Assembly: GCA_965217265.1 (NCBI GenBank)
Contig: CBDCHP010000018.1
Span: forward strand, 372,001-436,000
Direction: 5' to 3'
Length of the DNA: 64,000 bases
Source of the DNA: JAGRGG01 sp965217265
Lineage (GTDB): Bacteria; Pseudomonadota; Alphaproteobacteria; Geminicoccales; Geminicoccaceae
The notes under the pieces are model-generated. The model saw nothing but the letters and a program-made list of their open reading frames with translations. It did no database searches and was not told the DNA's origin. Of the stretch, positions 21,014 to 29,475 are shown piece by piece; positions within the stretch are counted from its first letter, which is position 1; each line of letters opens with the position of its first letter. Made by a program: the position numbers and the translations under genes.

Positions 21014-22804
21014 ATGTCGAACAGCTACCCCATCACCGACCACGCCTACGACTGCATCGTCGTCGGCGCCGGCGGCTCTGGTCTCCGCGCCGCCGTCGGC
21101 ATGGTCGAGGCGGGCCTCAAGACCGCCTGCATCACCAAGGTCTTCCCGACCCGCTCGCACACCGTGGCAGCGCAGGGCGGCATCAACGCCGCGCTCGGCA
21201 ACATGAACGAGGACGACTGGCGCTTTCACATGTACGACACCGTCAAGGGGTCGGACTGGCTCGGCGACCAGGACGCGATCGAGTACATGACCAAGAACGC
21301 GCCCGCCGCCGTCTACGAGCTGGAGCACTACGGCGTGCCGTTCTCGCGCACCGAGGCCGGGCGCATCTACCAGCGCGCGTTCGGCGGCCAGTCGATCGAC
21401 TTCGGCAAGAGCCAGGCGTACCGCACCTGCGCCGCCGCCGACCGCACCGGCCACGTCATCCTGCACACGCTCTACCAGCAGGCCTTGAAGAACAAGTGCG
21501 AGTTCTTCAACGAGTATTTCGCCCTCGACCTCATCATGGACGACGAGGGCGTCTGCTGCGGCGTGATGGCGATGTGCATCGAGGACGGCTCGGTCCACCG
21601 CTTCAAGGCGCACCAGACCGTGCTCGCGACCGGCGGCTACGGCCGCGTCTACCAGTCCTGCACGTCGGCCCACACCTGCACCGGCGACGGCAACGCGATG
21701 GCGCTGCGGGCGGGGCTGCCGTTGCAGGACCTCGAATTCGTCCAGTTCCACCCGACGGGGGTCTTCGGTGCCGGCTGCCTGATCACCGAGGGCGCCCGCG
21801 GCGAGGGCGGCTACCTGACCAACGCCGAGGGCGAGCGCTTCATGGAGCGCTACGCCCCCTCGGCCAAAGACTTGGCCAGCCGCGACGTGGTCAGCCGGGC
21901 GATGACGATCGAGATCAACGAGGGCCGCGGCGTCGGGCCGAACAAGGACCACATCCACCTCCACCTCGAACACCTCGACGCCGCCCTCCTCCACCAGCGC
22001 CTGCCCGGCATCTCGGAGACGGCGCGGGTGTTCGCCGGCGTCGACGTGACCAAGGAGGCGATCCCGGTCGTGCCGACCTGCCACTATAACATGGGCGGCA
22101 TCCCGACCAACCACCTGACCGAGGTGGTGCGCAAACGGGGCAACGACACCGAGGGCGTCGTGCCGGGGCTGATGGCGGTGGGCGAGGCGGCCTGCGCCTC
22201 GGTGCACGGCGCCAACCGGCTCGGCGGCAACTCGCTCATCGACCTCGTCGTCTTCGGCCGCGCCGCCTCGCACCGGGCGGCCGAACTCGTCCGCCCCAAC
22301 ACGCCGCACCGGGCCCTGCCCAAAGGTGCCGGCGAGGCGGCGATCGCCCGGCTGGACCGGGTCTTCAACGCCAAGGGCGACGCCAGCACCGGCGAGATCC
22401 GCGCCACGATGCAGCGCACGATGCAAAAGCATGCGACCGTCTTTCGCGACGGGCCGCACCTGGACGAGGGCGTCGAGCGGATCGCCGCCGACGCGAAGAG
22501 CCTCGACCACCTGCGCGTCCAGGACCGCTCCAAGGTCTGGAACTCGGACGTGATCGAGGCGCTGGAGTTGCAGAACCTGATGCTGCAGGCGGTCTCGACC
22601 ATGCACTGCGCCCAGTACCGCACCGAGAGCCGGGGCGCGCACGCGCGCGAGGACTATCCCGAGCGCGACGACGAGAACTGGATGAAGCACACGCTCGTCT
22701 GGTGCGACGAGAAGTACCGGGCCGAGATCGAAACGCGCCCGGTGCACTACTACACCCTCTCGAACGAGGTCGAGGTCGTGCCGCCCGCCAAGCGCGTCTA
22801 CTGA
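21014..22804 (+). CDS. sdhA: Succinate dehydrogenase flavoprotein subunit
   Basis: Catalytic subunit of complex II, oxidising succinate to fumarate in the TCA cycle and passing electrons to SdhB. The 596-residue product has the FAD-binding VVGAGGSGLRAA at residues 17-28, the covalent-FAD His in TRSHTVAAQGGINAALGN, and substrate-site residues in HPTGVF and MGGIPTNH, plus a C-terminal domain ending PAKRVY. Position 5 nt after sdhD fits the operon. No oddities. Confidence 0.97.
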   Translation: MSNSYPITDHAYDCIVVGAGGSGLRAAVGMVEAGLKTACITKVFPTRSHTVAAQGGINAALGNMNEDDWRFHMYDTVKGSDWLGDQDAIEYMTKNAPAAVYELEHYGVPFSRTEAGRIYQRAFGGQSIDFGKSQAYRTCAAADRTGHVILHTLYQQALKNKCEFFNEYFALDLIMDDEGVCCGVMAMCIEDGSVHRFKAHQTVLATGGYGRVYQSCTSAHTCTGDGNAMALRAGLPLQDLEFVQFHPTGVFGAGCLITEGARGEGGYLTNAEGERFMERYAPSAKDLASRDVVSRAMTIEINEGRGVGPNKDHIHLHLEHLDAALLHQRLPGISETARVFAGVDVTKEAIPVVPTCHYNMGGIPTNHLTEVVRKRGNDTEGVVPGLMAVGEAACASVHGANRLGGNSLIDLVVFGRAASHRAAELVRPNTPHRALPKGAGEAAIARLDRVFNAKGDASTGEIRATMQRTMQKHATVFRDGPHLDEGVERIAADAKSLDHLRVQDRSKVWNSDVIEALELQNLMLQAVSTMHCAQYRTESRGAHAREDYPERDDENWMKHTLVWCDEKYRAEIETRPVHYYTLSNEVEVVPPAKRVY

Positions 22805-22856
22805 GCGTCAATCTCGCGTCCACCAGAGTTCTCAACGAAAGATCGGACCCGACGTC

Positions 22857-23639
22857 ATGGCCGAATTCACCCTGCCCAAGAACTCGCGCATCGAGAAGGG
22901 CAAGACCTACAAGGCCCCCGACGGGGCCAAGCGCGTCAAGCAGATCAAGGTCTACCGCTACGAGCCGGAGGACGGCAAGAACCCGCACATGGACACGTTC
23001 GAGGTCGACCTCGACGATTGCGGGCCGATGGTCCTCGACGCGCTCAACAAGATCAAGACCGAGCAGGACAGCTCGCTCGCCTACCGCCGCTCCTGCCGCG
23101 AGGGCATCTGCGGCTCGTGCTCGATGAACATCGGCGGCCGCAACGCGCTGGCCTGCACCTGCGCCATCGAGGACGTGCCGGGGGATGCGGTGACGGTCTA
23201 CCCCCTGCCGCACATGGCGGTGATCAAGGACCTCGTCGTCGACTTCACCGCCTTTTGGGCCCAGTACGAGTCGATCCAGCCCTGGCTCAAGACGGCGGGG
23301 GCCGTGCCGGTCAAGGAGCATACCCAGTCGATCGAGGACCGCGACAAGCTCGACGGCCTCTACGAGTGCATCCTGTGCGCCTGCTGCTCGACCGCCTGCC
23401 CGTCCTACTGGTGGAACAGCGAGAAGTTCCTCGGCCCCGCCGCCCTCCTGCAGTCCTACCGCTGGATCGCCGACAGCCGCGACGAGGCGACCGACGAGCG
23501 GCTCGACGCGCTCGAAGACCCCTACCGGCTCTACCGCTGCCACACGATCATGAACTGCACCAACACCTGCCCCAAAGGCCTCAACCCGGCCAAGGCGATC
23601 CAGGAGGTAAAAAAACTGATAGTTGAAAGAAAAATGTAA
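22857..23639 (+). CDS. sdhB: Succinate dehydrogenase iron-sulfur subunit
   Basis: Electron-transfer subunit of complex II. The 260-residue protein has the [2Fe-2S] ligands in SCREGICGSCSMNIGG with a later Cys in LACTC, then the [4Fe-4S] motif CILCACCSTACPSYWW and the [3Fe-4S] motif CHTIMNCTNTCPKGLNPAKA. Last gene of the operon, 52 nt after sdhA. The coding sequence ends in AT-rich DNA, followed by a strong intrinsic terminator. Confidence 0.97.
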   Translation: MAEFTLPKNSRIEKGKTYKAPDGAKRVKQIKVYRYEPEDGKNPHMDTFEVDLDDCGPMVLDALNKIKTEQDSSLAYRRSCREGICGSCSMNIGGRNALACTCAIEDVPGDAVTVYPLPHMAVIKDLVVDFTAFWAQYESIQPWLKTAGAVPVKEHTQSIEDRDKLDGLYECILCACCSTACPSYWWNSEKFLGPAALLQSYRWIADSRDEATDERLDALEDPYRLYRCHTIMNCTNTCPKGLNPAKAIQEVKKLIVERKM

Positions 23640-23741
23640 TATTCAACCAAGTTTCAGCAAATTTGAGCTTGCCGTCTTTGTGAACGACTGTTAATAACAC
23701 TCCCACAACGAGGCAAAAGCCCACACACGCAGGTCCGATCT

Positions 23742-23771
23742 AAGAGGGAGGCTTTATGCCTCCTCTTTTTT
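23742..23771 (+). terminator. Intrinsic terminator after sdhB
   Basis: AAGAGGGAGGC pairs with GCCTCCTCTT (one bulged G) around a TTTAT loop, followed by a run of T. It sits about 100 bases after the sdhB stop in a 246-bp gap that otherwise shows no gene. Confidence 0.85.
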
Positions 23772-23885
23772 GCCTACGTACTACTGCGCTGCAATATTTG
23801 TGCCCTACTATGACATACTATCGGATGAATAAAGCCGTCTGCGCCCCGGCCGAGGGTGAGCGAACCTCTTTTCATGACCAAAACG

Positions 23886-24926
23886 TCAGATGCCGACGTA
23901 CCACGCGTCGATCGCGCCCATGTCGACCTCGGTGACGCCCGGTAGGGTGAGCGTGCTCAAACCCGTCGCGGCGGCGCCCGCGAAGCGGCCGAGGTCGATC
24001 GTCACGGCGCCGTCTTCGACGCCGACGCCGCGATCGCCGCAGCCGAGGTGGCCGTCGCCGTTGCTGTCGAGGTAGCCGTCTCGGAGCTTGGCCTCGTCCG
24101 TCGTCGCGAAGACCAGCCTGTCCTTGGCGGCGTCGAAATCGACGACCGTCCGCCGGCCGGCACCGATGCCGCCGTCCTCGATCTCGATCGTGTCGCGGCC
24201 CCCGCCGAGGCAGACGCGGTCGTCGCCGCCTTCGAGGACATAAACGTCGTCGCCGCCGCGCAGGCTGATCGCGTCGTTCCCGGCGCCGCCGGAAACCCAG
24301 TCCCCGCGCATGGTGCCGAACACGCGATCCTCGCCGCCGCCGGCTTCGACGTTGACGATCCCGCCCTGATCGTGGCCGGCGTAGCCGCGAAAGTCGATCG
24401 TGTCGGCGCCCTCGCCGCCGGAGACGAAGAACGACTCGGCGTTCGTGATCGTGAGGCGGGCGTCGCCCGCGGCGTCGCTGACGGCGACGTCGAGCGCGTC
24501 GTCGCCCGCGACGAGGAAGGACGTGCGCGCCGAGGACGGGTCGAGGGTGAAGAAGGATTGATCGACGTCGACGGAGTCGCCGGCCCCCTCGCCGCCGTCG
24601 ATCACGTCGTCGCCGTCGCCGCTCCGCCAGTGGAAATCGTCGACGCCCGCCCCGCCGTAGAGGCGATCGTCGCCGCGCCCGCCGTGGAAAACGTCGCCGC
24701 CCCCGCCGCCGTGGATCGCGTCGTGCCCGCCGCCGCCGTCGAGGGTGCTGCCGCCGAACTGGCCGTTGAAGCCGGCGCGGATGACGTCGTTGCCGGCGCC
24801 GCCGTGGATGACGTCCTCGCCGCCCTTGCCGTGGATGATGTCGTCGCCGGCCAAGCCGTTGATCGTCTCCCGCCCCGCCGTGCCGCGCAGCACGTCGTTC
24901 TGGTCGGTGCCGTTGATGACTGCCAT
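23886..24926 (-). CDS. RTX/EF-hand calcium-binding protein, paralogue 1
   Basis: Probably secreted calcium-binding protein of the RTX (hemolysin-type repeat) class. The 346-residue chain starts MAVINGT and has GGxGxDxhx nonapeptides at about residues 25-110 (GLAGDDIIHGKGGEDVIHGG and following) and again at about 170-245. A non-RTX module between them contains SARTSFLVAGDDALDV then RLTITNAESFFVSGGEGADT. Near residue 293 is an EF-hand-like loop DSNGDGHLGCGD. No signal peptide is seen, as expected for type I secretion, but no ABC exporter is encoded nearby. The next gene upstream is a tandem paralogue with the same domain order. Confidence 0.82.
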   Translation of the reverse strand: MAVINGTDQNDVLRGTAGRETINGLAGDDIIHGKGGEDVIHGGAGNDVIRAGFNGQFGGSTLDGGGGHDAIHGGGGGDVFHGGRGDDRLYGGAGVDDFHWRSGDGDDVIDGGEGAGDSVDVDQSFFTLDPSSARTSFLVAGDDALDVAVSDAAGDARLTITNAESFFVSGGEGADTIDFRGYAGHDQGGIVNVEAGGGEDRVFGTMRGDWVSGGAGNDAISLRGGDDVYVLEGGDDRVCLGGGRDTIEIEDGGIGAGRRTVVDFDAAKDRLVFATTDEAKLRDGYLDSNGDGHLGCGDRGVGVEDGAVTIDLGRFAGAAATGLSTLTLPGVTEVDMGAIDAWYVGI

Positions 24927-25029
24927 GATGCTATGCTCCGTATGGTTTCAACAAGAATCGGGTTGCCGGGGTGCCGCCCGGCACGGGTGCGAACGACGGT
25001 CTTCGATTACGAAGTCGGTCAACAGGATT

Positions 25030-25057
25030 GTGGGGCGGGCACTTTCCCCCGCCCCAC
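25030..25057 (-). terminator. Hairpin after RTX paralogue 2
   Basis: Ten-bp perfect stem GTGGGGCGGG/CCCGCCCCAC with an 8-nt loop, 12 nt beyond the stop of the upstream RTX gene. The T-tract is weak, so termination efficiency is uncertain. It lies in the 142-bp gap between the two RTX genes, suggesting they are separately expressed. Confidence 0.6.
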
Positions 25058-25068
25058 GCTCTAAAACA

Positions 25069-26160
25069 TCACATGGTGGGTGGACAGAATTGAACCGTGT
25101 CCATATTAACAAGCTCGGTAATGTTCAGCAAGACGAGGGTGTTCGGCCCCGTCGCGTCGTTTGCCGCGTAGGGGCTGAGATCGATGGTCAAGGCGCCGTT
25201 CTCGACGCCCACGCCGTCGTCGTCGCGGTCGAGCTTCCCGTCGCCGTTGGTGTCGAAATTCTCGGCACCGCAGCCCGAAGAGCTTGAAGCAAAAAACTCG
25301 ATCCTGTCCTTGTCGGCGTTGAAATCGACGATGGTCCGCTGGCCCGTGCCGATATCGTCTTTGAAAATCATGATCCGATCGGAACCGCTGCCGGTGTAGA
25401 CGCGATCGTCGCCGCCCCTGAGAATGTGGGTGTCGTTCCCGCCGCGCAGGCTGATGAAGTCGTCCCCGGCACCGCCTTCGACGACGTCGCTGTAGGCGGT
25501 GGTGAAGATCCGATCGTTGCCGCCGCCGCCCTCGGCGACGACGTCGTCGGTGGGATAGGCGCTGGCGACGAAGAGCTCGGGGCCGCTGTAGCCGCGAAAG
25601 TCGATCGTGTCGGCGCCGGCACCGCCGTGGACCACGAATGCCTCCGCGTCGGTGATCGTGAGGCCGGCTTCGCCCCCCGGATCGGCGACGTCGACGGTGA
25701 TCACCCCGTCGCCCTTGACGAGGAAGGACGTGCGCCCGGTCGTGTCGGCGAGCGTGAAGTCGACCGTGTCCTCGTCCAGATCGGTGTCATTGTCGTCGGG
25801 ACTGGCACTCGTGCCGCCGTCGATCACGTCGTCGCCGTCGCCGCTCTGCCAGTGGAACGTGTCACGATTATAGCCGCCGAACAGGCGGTCGCCGCCGGTG
25901 CCGCCATAGATGTCGTCGCTGCCGTTGCCGCTGACGATCACGTCGCGCCCGACGCCGCCGTACAGGCGGCTGTTGTCGAGGAAGTCGGTATAATCTCCTG
26001 ATCCCTCGACGACGATGACGTCGTCGCCGGCCCCGCCGCGCAGGATGTTGCCGTCGCCCGCGTCGTAGAGCTTGTCGTCGCCGGCCAAGCCGTTGATCCT
26101 GTCGGGTGCGTCGGTGCTGCGTAGCGCGTCGTCGCCGTTGGTGCCGTTGATGACTGCCAT
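25069..26160 (-). CDS. RTX/EF-hand calcium-binding protein, paralogue 2
   Basis: Paralogue of the preceding gene with the same N-terminus MAVINGT and the same order: RTX nonapeptides (about residues 20-115), a module with TTGRTSFLVKGDGVITVDV and GLTITDAEAFVVHGGAGADT, a second RTX block with GGAGDDFISLRGGNDTHI, an ADKDRIEFF segment and the EF-hand-like loop DTNGDGKLDRDD. It is 363 residues long. The high Asp/Gly content and lack of a signal peptide suggest type I secretion and folding on external Ca2+. The upstream region is AT-rich, unlike the coding sequence. Role could be matrix or surface protein; this is inference from the neighbouring EPS genes. Confidence 0.82.
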   Translation of the reverse strand: MAVINGTNGDDALRSTDAPDRINGLAGDDKLYDAGDGNILRGGAGDDVIVVEGSGDYTDFLDNSRLYGGVGRDVIVSGNGSDDIYGGTGGDRLFGGYNRDTFHWQSGDGDDVIDGGTSASPDDNDTDLDEDTVDFTLADTTGRTSFLVKGDGVITVDVADPGGEAGLTITDAEAFVVHGGAGADTIDFRGYSGPELFVASAYPTDDVVAEGGGGNDRIFTTAYSDVVEGGAGDDFISLRGGNDTHILRGGDDRVYTGSGSDRIMIFKDDIGTGQRTIVDFNADKDRIEFFASSSSGCGAENFDTNGDGKLDRDDDGVGVENGALTIDLSPYAANDATGPNTLVLLNITELVNMDTVQFCPPTM

Positions 26161-26649
26161 GACAGATACCTTTCACGCCGCGCCCTGGCCGTCCCCGCCC
26201 ACCGCGGACGCCGGTCGTACCACGTTCAGTATTTTGACTTGGTGGGACCTGCAACGGCAATTTTAACGACGCCAAAACTACGGTTTCTACTTTTAGGCTT
26301 AAGTTCATACTTACATTTGAGAAGTAAAAAATGAGCACGACGAACCAAGCCCTTGCCGAACCAACGAAATGCCGTAATTTCGCTTCGACCGGGAAAGGCG
26401 GCGAGGCTCGGCAACCCTCGGTGACGAGACTCGCCGCTGTTGCAGGGGCGCCACGGGCGCGGACGGCTGATGCGGATTGATCGTCAAACTGACGATTGCT
26501 CAGCCAGCCCGTTTGTCCACAAGCCGGCCTTGTCCACAGAACATCCACGTCCGGCGGCCGTCGGCCGAAGGCGCGGGTCATGGCCGAGATCATCGACGCT
26601 CACGGCGCGACGTTCGTCGCCCCGCCTCTTGGAGGACGCGGCCCGCCGC
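26161..26649. other. 489-bp gap between RTX 2 and beta-helix gene
   Basis: No convincing gene. The part next to the RTX start (26220-26330) is AT-rich and probably holds its promoter. Two 9-mers TTGTCCACA (about 26512-26540), similar to DnaA boxes, lie in the same orientation but are too few to call an origin. The remainder is GC-rich without recognisable coding content. Confidence 0.5.
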
Positions 26650-27999
26650 CTACTTGCGCCGCTCGAAGGCGCCGATGTCGGGGGCGCCGCCGCGACCGCG
26701 CGGCATCGCGGTGAAATCGACGGCGACGCCGCTCGCGGGCGCCCGGTCGACGAGCGGCGACCTCTGCCGCAAGCGGTAGCTCTCGGGCCTGTCCCACGGC
26801 CCGCCTTGAAACCTCGGGTTCTTGGTCACGTCGCCCTGGCCGCGCATCCGGGGCAACGTCTGGCCGTACCACGCGTTGCCGCGAAACGAGACGCCGCTCA
26901 CCTTATGGCCGACGCCGAGCCGGCCCTGATCGCGGCGGTAGAAGACGTTGCCCAGGATGTCAACGCCCCGCCCGTGGACCCCCTCGAAGTTCAGCGCCGC
27001 CTCTATCGGATCGACGATCGTGTTGTGCAGGACGCGCGCCCCGTCCAGGCCGGGGTTGGTGCCGTAGTCGCCGTAGTAGATCCCGATAAAAGCACCGACG
27101 ACGACGTTGTTGCTGATCTCGACGTTCTTCAAGGGCGCCGAGAGGTCCTCGGCCGCGACCTGGATACCGGTCGCGCGTCGCCAGACCTTGCCGCCGCCGA
27201 GGCCGCGCTCGAACGCCTCGTTGCCGTCCTGCGCGACGAAGTTGCGTGAAACGGTCGGGCTTTGCGCGCCGTCGAGGTAGATGCCGACGCTCAAGGTGGT
27301 CGCGACCCGGTTGGCGACGATGGCGCAGCGCACCCCCCGGCAGCCGATGCCCTCGCCCCAGGTGTGGTGGACGCGGTTGCCGCGCGCGGTGATGTCGTCG
27401 CCGTAGAGGTTGATGCCCTGCGGCCAGCCGCCGTAGATCCGGTCCTTGCGCGCCTTCGAGCGCTCCCCCGTCCAGGCGACTTCGTTGTTCTCGATCAGAA
27501 TGCGGGTCGACTTGCGGCCGCTGTCGTTCGGGTAGGTGGCGATGCCGTTCTCGTGCGTGCCGATCACGCGGTTGTCGCGGATCACGACGTTGGAGCGGCC
27601 CCAGACGCCGATGCCGTTCCAGCCGCTGGCGCGGCAGGTCAGGCCCTCGACGATCACCCAGTCGGCGTCGATCCAGACGCAATCGCCCCTGGGGCCGACG
27701 ATCTCGGGGCGCTCGTCGCCGTAGGCCCCGACGCGCAAGGGCGCCCCGGCGCGCCCGCCGTGCTGCGGCCCGACCCAGACGCCGCCGCCGACGTCGTGGA
27801 CGCCGCCGCGAAGCAGGATGCTGTCGCCGGGTGCTGCCCGATCGAGCGCGCTTGCCACCGACTTCAGCGGTCGCGCCGCGGTGCCGGCGGCGCCGTCCTT
27901 GCCGTAGGGGGCGACGATCCAGTCGCGCGCGGCGGCCGCGTCGGCGCAGGCGATCAGCGCCGCGGCTCCGAGTAGGGCCGCGCACAACGTTCTTCTCAT
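26650..27999 (-). CDS. Exported right-handed parallel beta-helix protein
   Basis: The 449-residue protein has a signal peptide (LLGAAALIACADAAAARD, cleavage near residue 25) and a pectate-lyase-like beta-helix. After the opening WIVAPYGKDGAAGTAARPLK, typical of DUF1565-like polysaccharide-associated proteins, come many helix rungs such as NVVIRDNRVIGTHENGIATY, ITARGNRVHHTWGEGIGC and NVEISNNVVVGAFIGIYYGD. The ending APDIGAFERRK is the usual terminal motif. No catalytic residues can be assigned. Location at the edge of the EPS locus suggests it binds or cleaves an extracellular polysaccharide; this is inferred. Confidence 0.82.
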   Translation of the reverse strand: MRRTLCAALLGAAALIACADAAAARDWIVAPYGKDGAAGTAARPLKSVASALDRAAPGDSILLRGGVHDVGGGVWVGPQHGGRAGAPLRVGAYGDERPEIVGPRGDCVWIDADWVIVEGLTCRASGWNGIGVWGRSNVVIRDNRVIGTHENGIATYPNDSGRKSTRILIENNEVAWTGERSKARKDRIYGGWPQGINLYGDDITARGNRVHHTWGEGIGCRGVRCAIVANRVATTLSVGIYLDGAQSPTVSRNFVAQDGNEAFERGLGGGKVWRRATGIQVAAEDLSAPLKNVEISNNVVVGAFIGIYYGDYGTNPGLDGARVLHNTIVDPIEAALNFEGVHGRGVDILGNVFYRRDQGRLGVGHKVSGVSFRGNAWYGQTLPRMRGQGDVTKNPRFQGGPWDRPESYRLRQRSPLVDRAPASGVAVDFTAMPRGRGGAPDIGAFERRK

Positions 28000-28077
28000 C
28001 CCTCTTACTCCCGCACAGGTTGTAAAAACCTGCTAGCGAAAGGGAGCGGCAAATTTCAACTAAAAATTGTAACCCGG

Positions 28078-28103
28078 TTCGCCTCGCTACCGTCGGAGGC
28101 GAA
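28078..28103 (-). terminator. Putative terminator of the leftward EPS operon
   Basis: An 8-bp stem TTCGCCTC/GAGGCGAA with a 10-nt loop, located 28 nt past the last gene of the leftward EPS operon. On the minus strand it is followed by CCGGGTTACAATTTTTAG, giving a loose T-tract. Confidence 0.5.
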
Positions 28104-28130
28104 GGTCGGGGTCGCCCCCGGGCGGAGGCG

Positions 28131-29453
28131 TCAGACGGTGTCGGGCTCGTCCGCCGCGTCGGTCGAACGGGTGTTGGCGGCGGCGAGGAGGGCGAGGACG
28201 ACGACGTTGGTGAAGATCGCGGTCTTGGCCGAGAGCGAGTTGCTGGTCGAGACGACGAGGATGAAGCCGAGGAGGGCGAAGCGCACCGGCCACGCGTTCA
28301 TCCGGGCCAGGTGAACGACGAAGGCGAAGAAGGCGGCGACGAAGGGCAGGCCGACGACGAGGCCCAACTGGAGCGTGATGACGATCCAGAAATTCTCCAG
28401 GGTCGGGACCTCGGCGGTGAAGCCGACGCGGCGGATCAGCGCCTCGATCTCGGCCGGGCTGAGGCCGAAGAGGAGGTCGTCCAGGCGGACGTAGTCGTAG
28501 ACGAGAAAGCCGGTCTCGCGTACGGCGGCGCTGTCGTCCCAGGCGAGCTTGGCGACGATCCGCTCGCCGATGCCGGCGTAGACGATCGCGGCGGCGAGCC
28601 CGGTCACGAGGAGGACGAACGCGGCCCCGCCGCCGCTCAAGGCGCCGTAGCCGATGCCTTGCCGCCGCAGGCCGACGAGGCCGTCGCAGACCATCAAGAG
28701 GGCCAGGAGGCCGGCGTAGATGGCGAGCGCCGCCCGCCCGCCGAACGAGAGCAGGGCGACCAGCATGACGAGGCAGAACGCCGCGCGCATCGAGGGTCGT
28801 TTAAGGCCGTAGAAGGTCAGGAGGGCGAAGCCGGTGACGGCGGCGTTGGCGAGCGGGTGGCCCATGAGGGCGCTGGCGCGAAACACGTCCTCGATCAGGG
28901 CGACGCCGCCGGCGACGGTGAGCGGCACCAGCCGGACGCGCGCCACCTGCTCGGCGATGCCGACGAGGCCGTTGAGGAGGACGGCGGCGGCGACGAACCA
29001 GAACAGCCGCCGCTGCCGGGCCGGGCTCAAGCCCGCGAGGAGCAGCGCTGCGAGGGCGGGGGCCAGGAGCGAGTCGACGAAGAAGGCCGCGCCTGAGGGC
29101 CCGTAGCGAAAGGTCGAGTAGAACATCGCCACGACGACGCTGAGCGCGTAGAGCCCGGCGGCGGGCTGCCCCGCCACGGCGCGGCCGAGGGACGCGAAGG
29201 GGTTGCCGCGCTCCAGGAACGCCACCGTCACGGCGAGCAGGAGCACGCAGGTGCCGGGGTGGATCTTGAAGACGAACGAGCCGTGCGGCGCGTCGTAGGG
29301 CACGCCCAGCACGGTCAGGAAGGGCGGCGAGACCAGCATCGTCAAGCCGATCGCGGTGTAGATCAGGGCGAGCGTGAGCCCGGAGGCCGACGCCGCCTCG
29401 GCATCCTCCTCGTCCTCGTCGTAAGCGAGGTAGGCGAAGCGGGCGTCGCTCAC
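28131..29453 (-). CDS. VpsF/O-antigen-ligase-like polysaccharide polymerase
   Basis: Polytopic membrane protein resembling the VpsF family of exopolysaccharide polymerases or ligases (Wzy-like). From the GTG at 29453 it is 440 residues with about eleven membrane helices. The large loop typical of these proteins (DDSAAVRETGFLVYDYVRLD, then LLFGLSPAEIEALIRRVGF) lies near residues 290-335, and the conserved TENFW-like LENFWIVITLQLGL follows. The start is chosen for the 22-nt spacing from the upstream stop; longer starts would run into that gene. Last gene of the leftward operon. Polymerase against ligase cannot be separated by sequence. Confidence 0.82.
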   Translation of the reverse strand: MSDARFAYLAYDEDEEDAEAASASGLTLALIYTAIGLTMLVSPPFLTVLGVPYDAPHGSFVFKIHPGTCVLLLAVTVAFLERGNPFASLGRAVAGQPAAGLYALSVVVAMFYSTFRYGPSGAAFFVDSLLAPALAALLLAGLSPARQRRLFWFVAAAVLLNGLVGIAEQVARVRLVPLTVAGGVALIEDVFRASALMGHPLANAAVTGFALLTFYGLKRPSMRAAFCLVMLVALLSFGGRAALAIYAGLLALLMVCDGLVGLRRQGIGYGALSGGGAAFVLLVTGLAAAIVYAGIGERIVAKLAWDDSAAVRETGFLVYDYVRLDDLLFGLSPAEIEALIRRVGFTAEVPTLENFWIVITLQLGLVVGLPFVAAFFAFVVHLARMNAWPVRFALLGFILVVSTSNSLSAKTAIFTNVVVLALLAAANTRSTDAADEPDTV

Positions 29454-29475
29454 GCGCGTGCCGGCGGGCCGGGCC

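Noticed and set aside
26512..26540. Two DnaA-box-like 9-mers (TTGTCCACA)
   Set aside because: Only two near-consensus boxes, no dnaA, no AT-rich unwinding region with further boxes; too weak for an origin.
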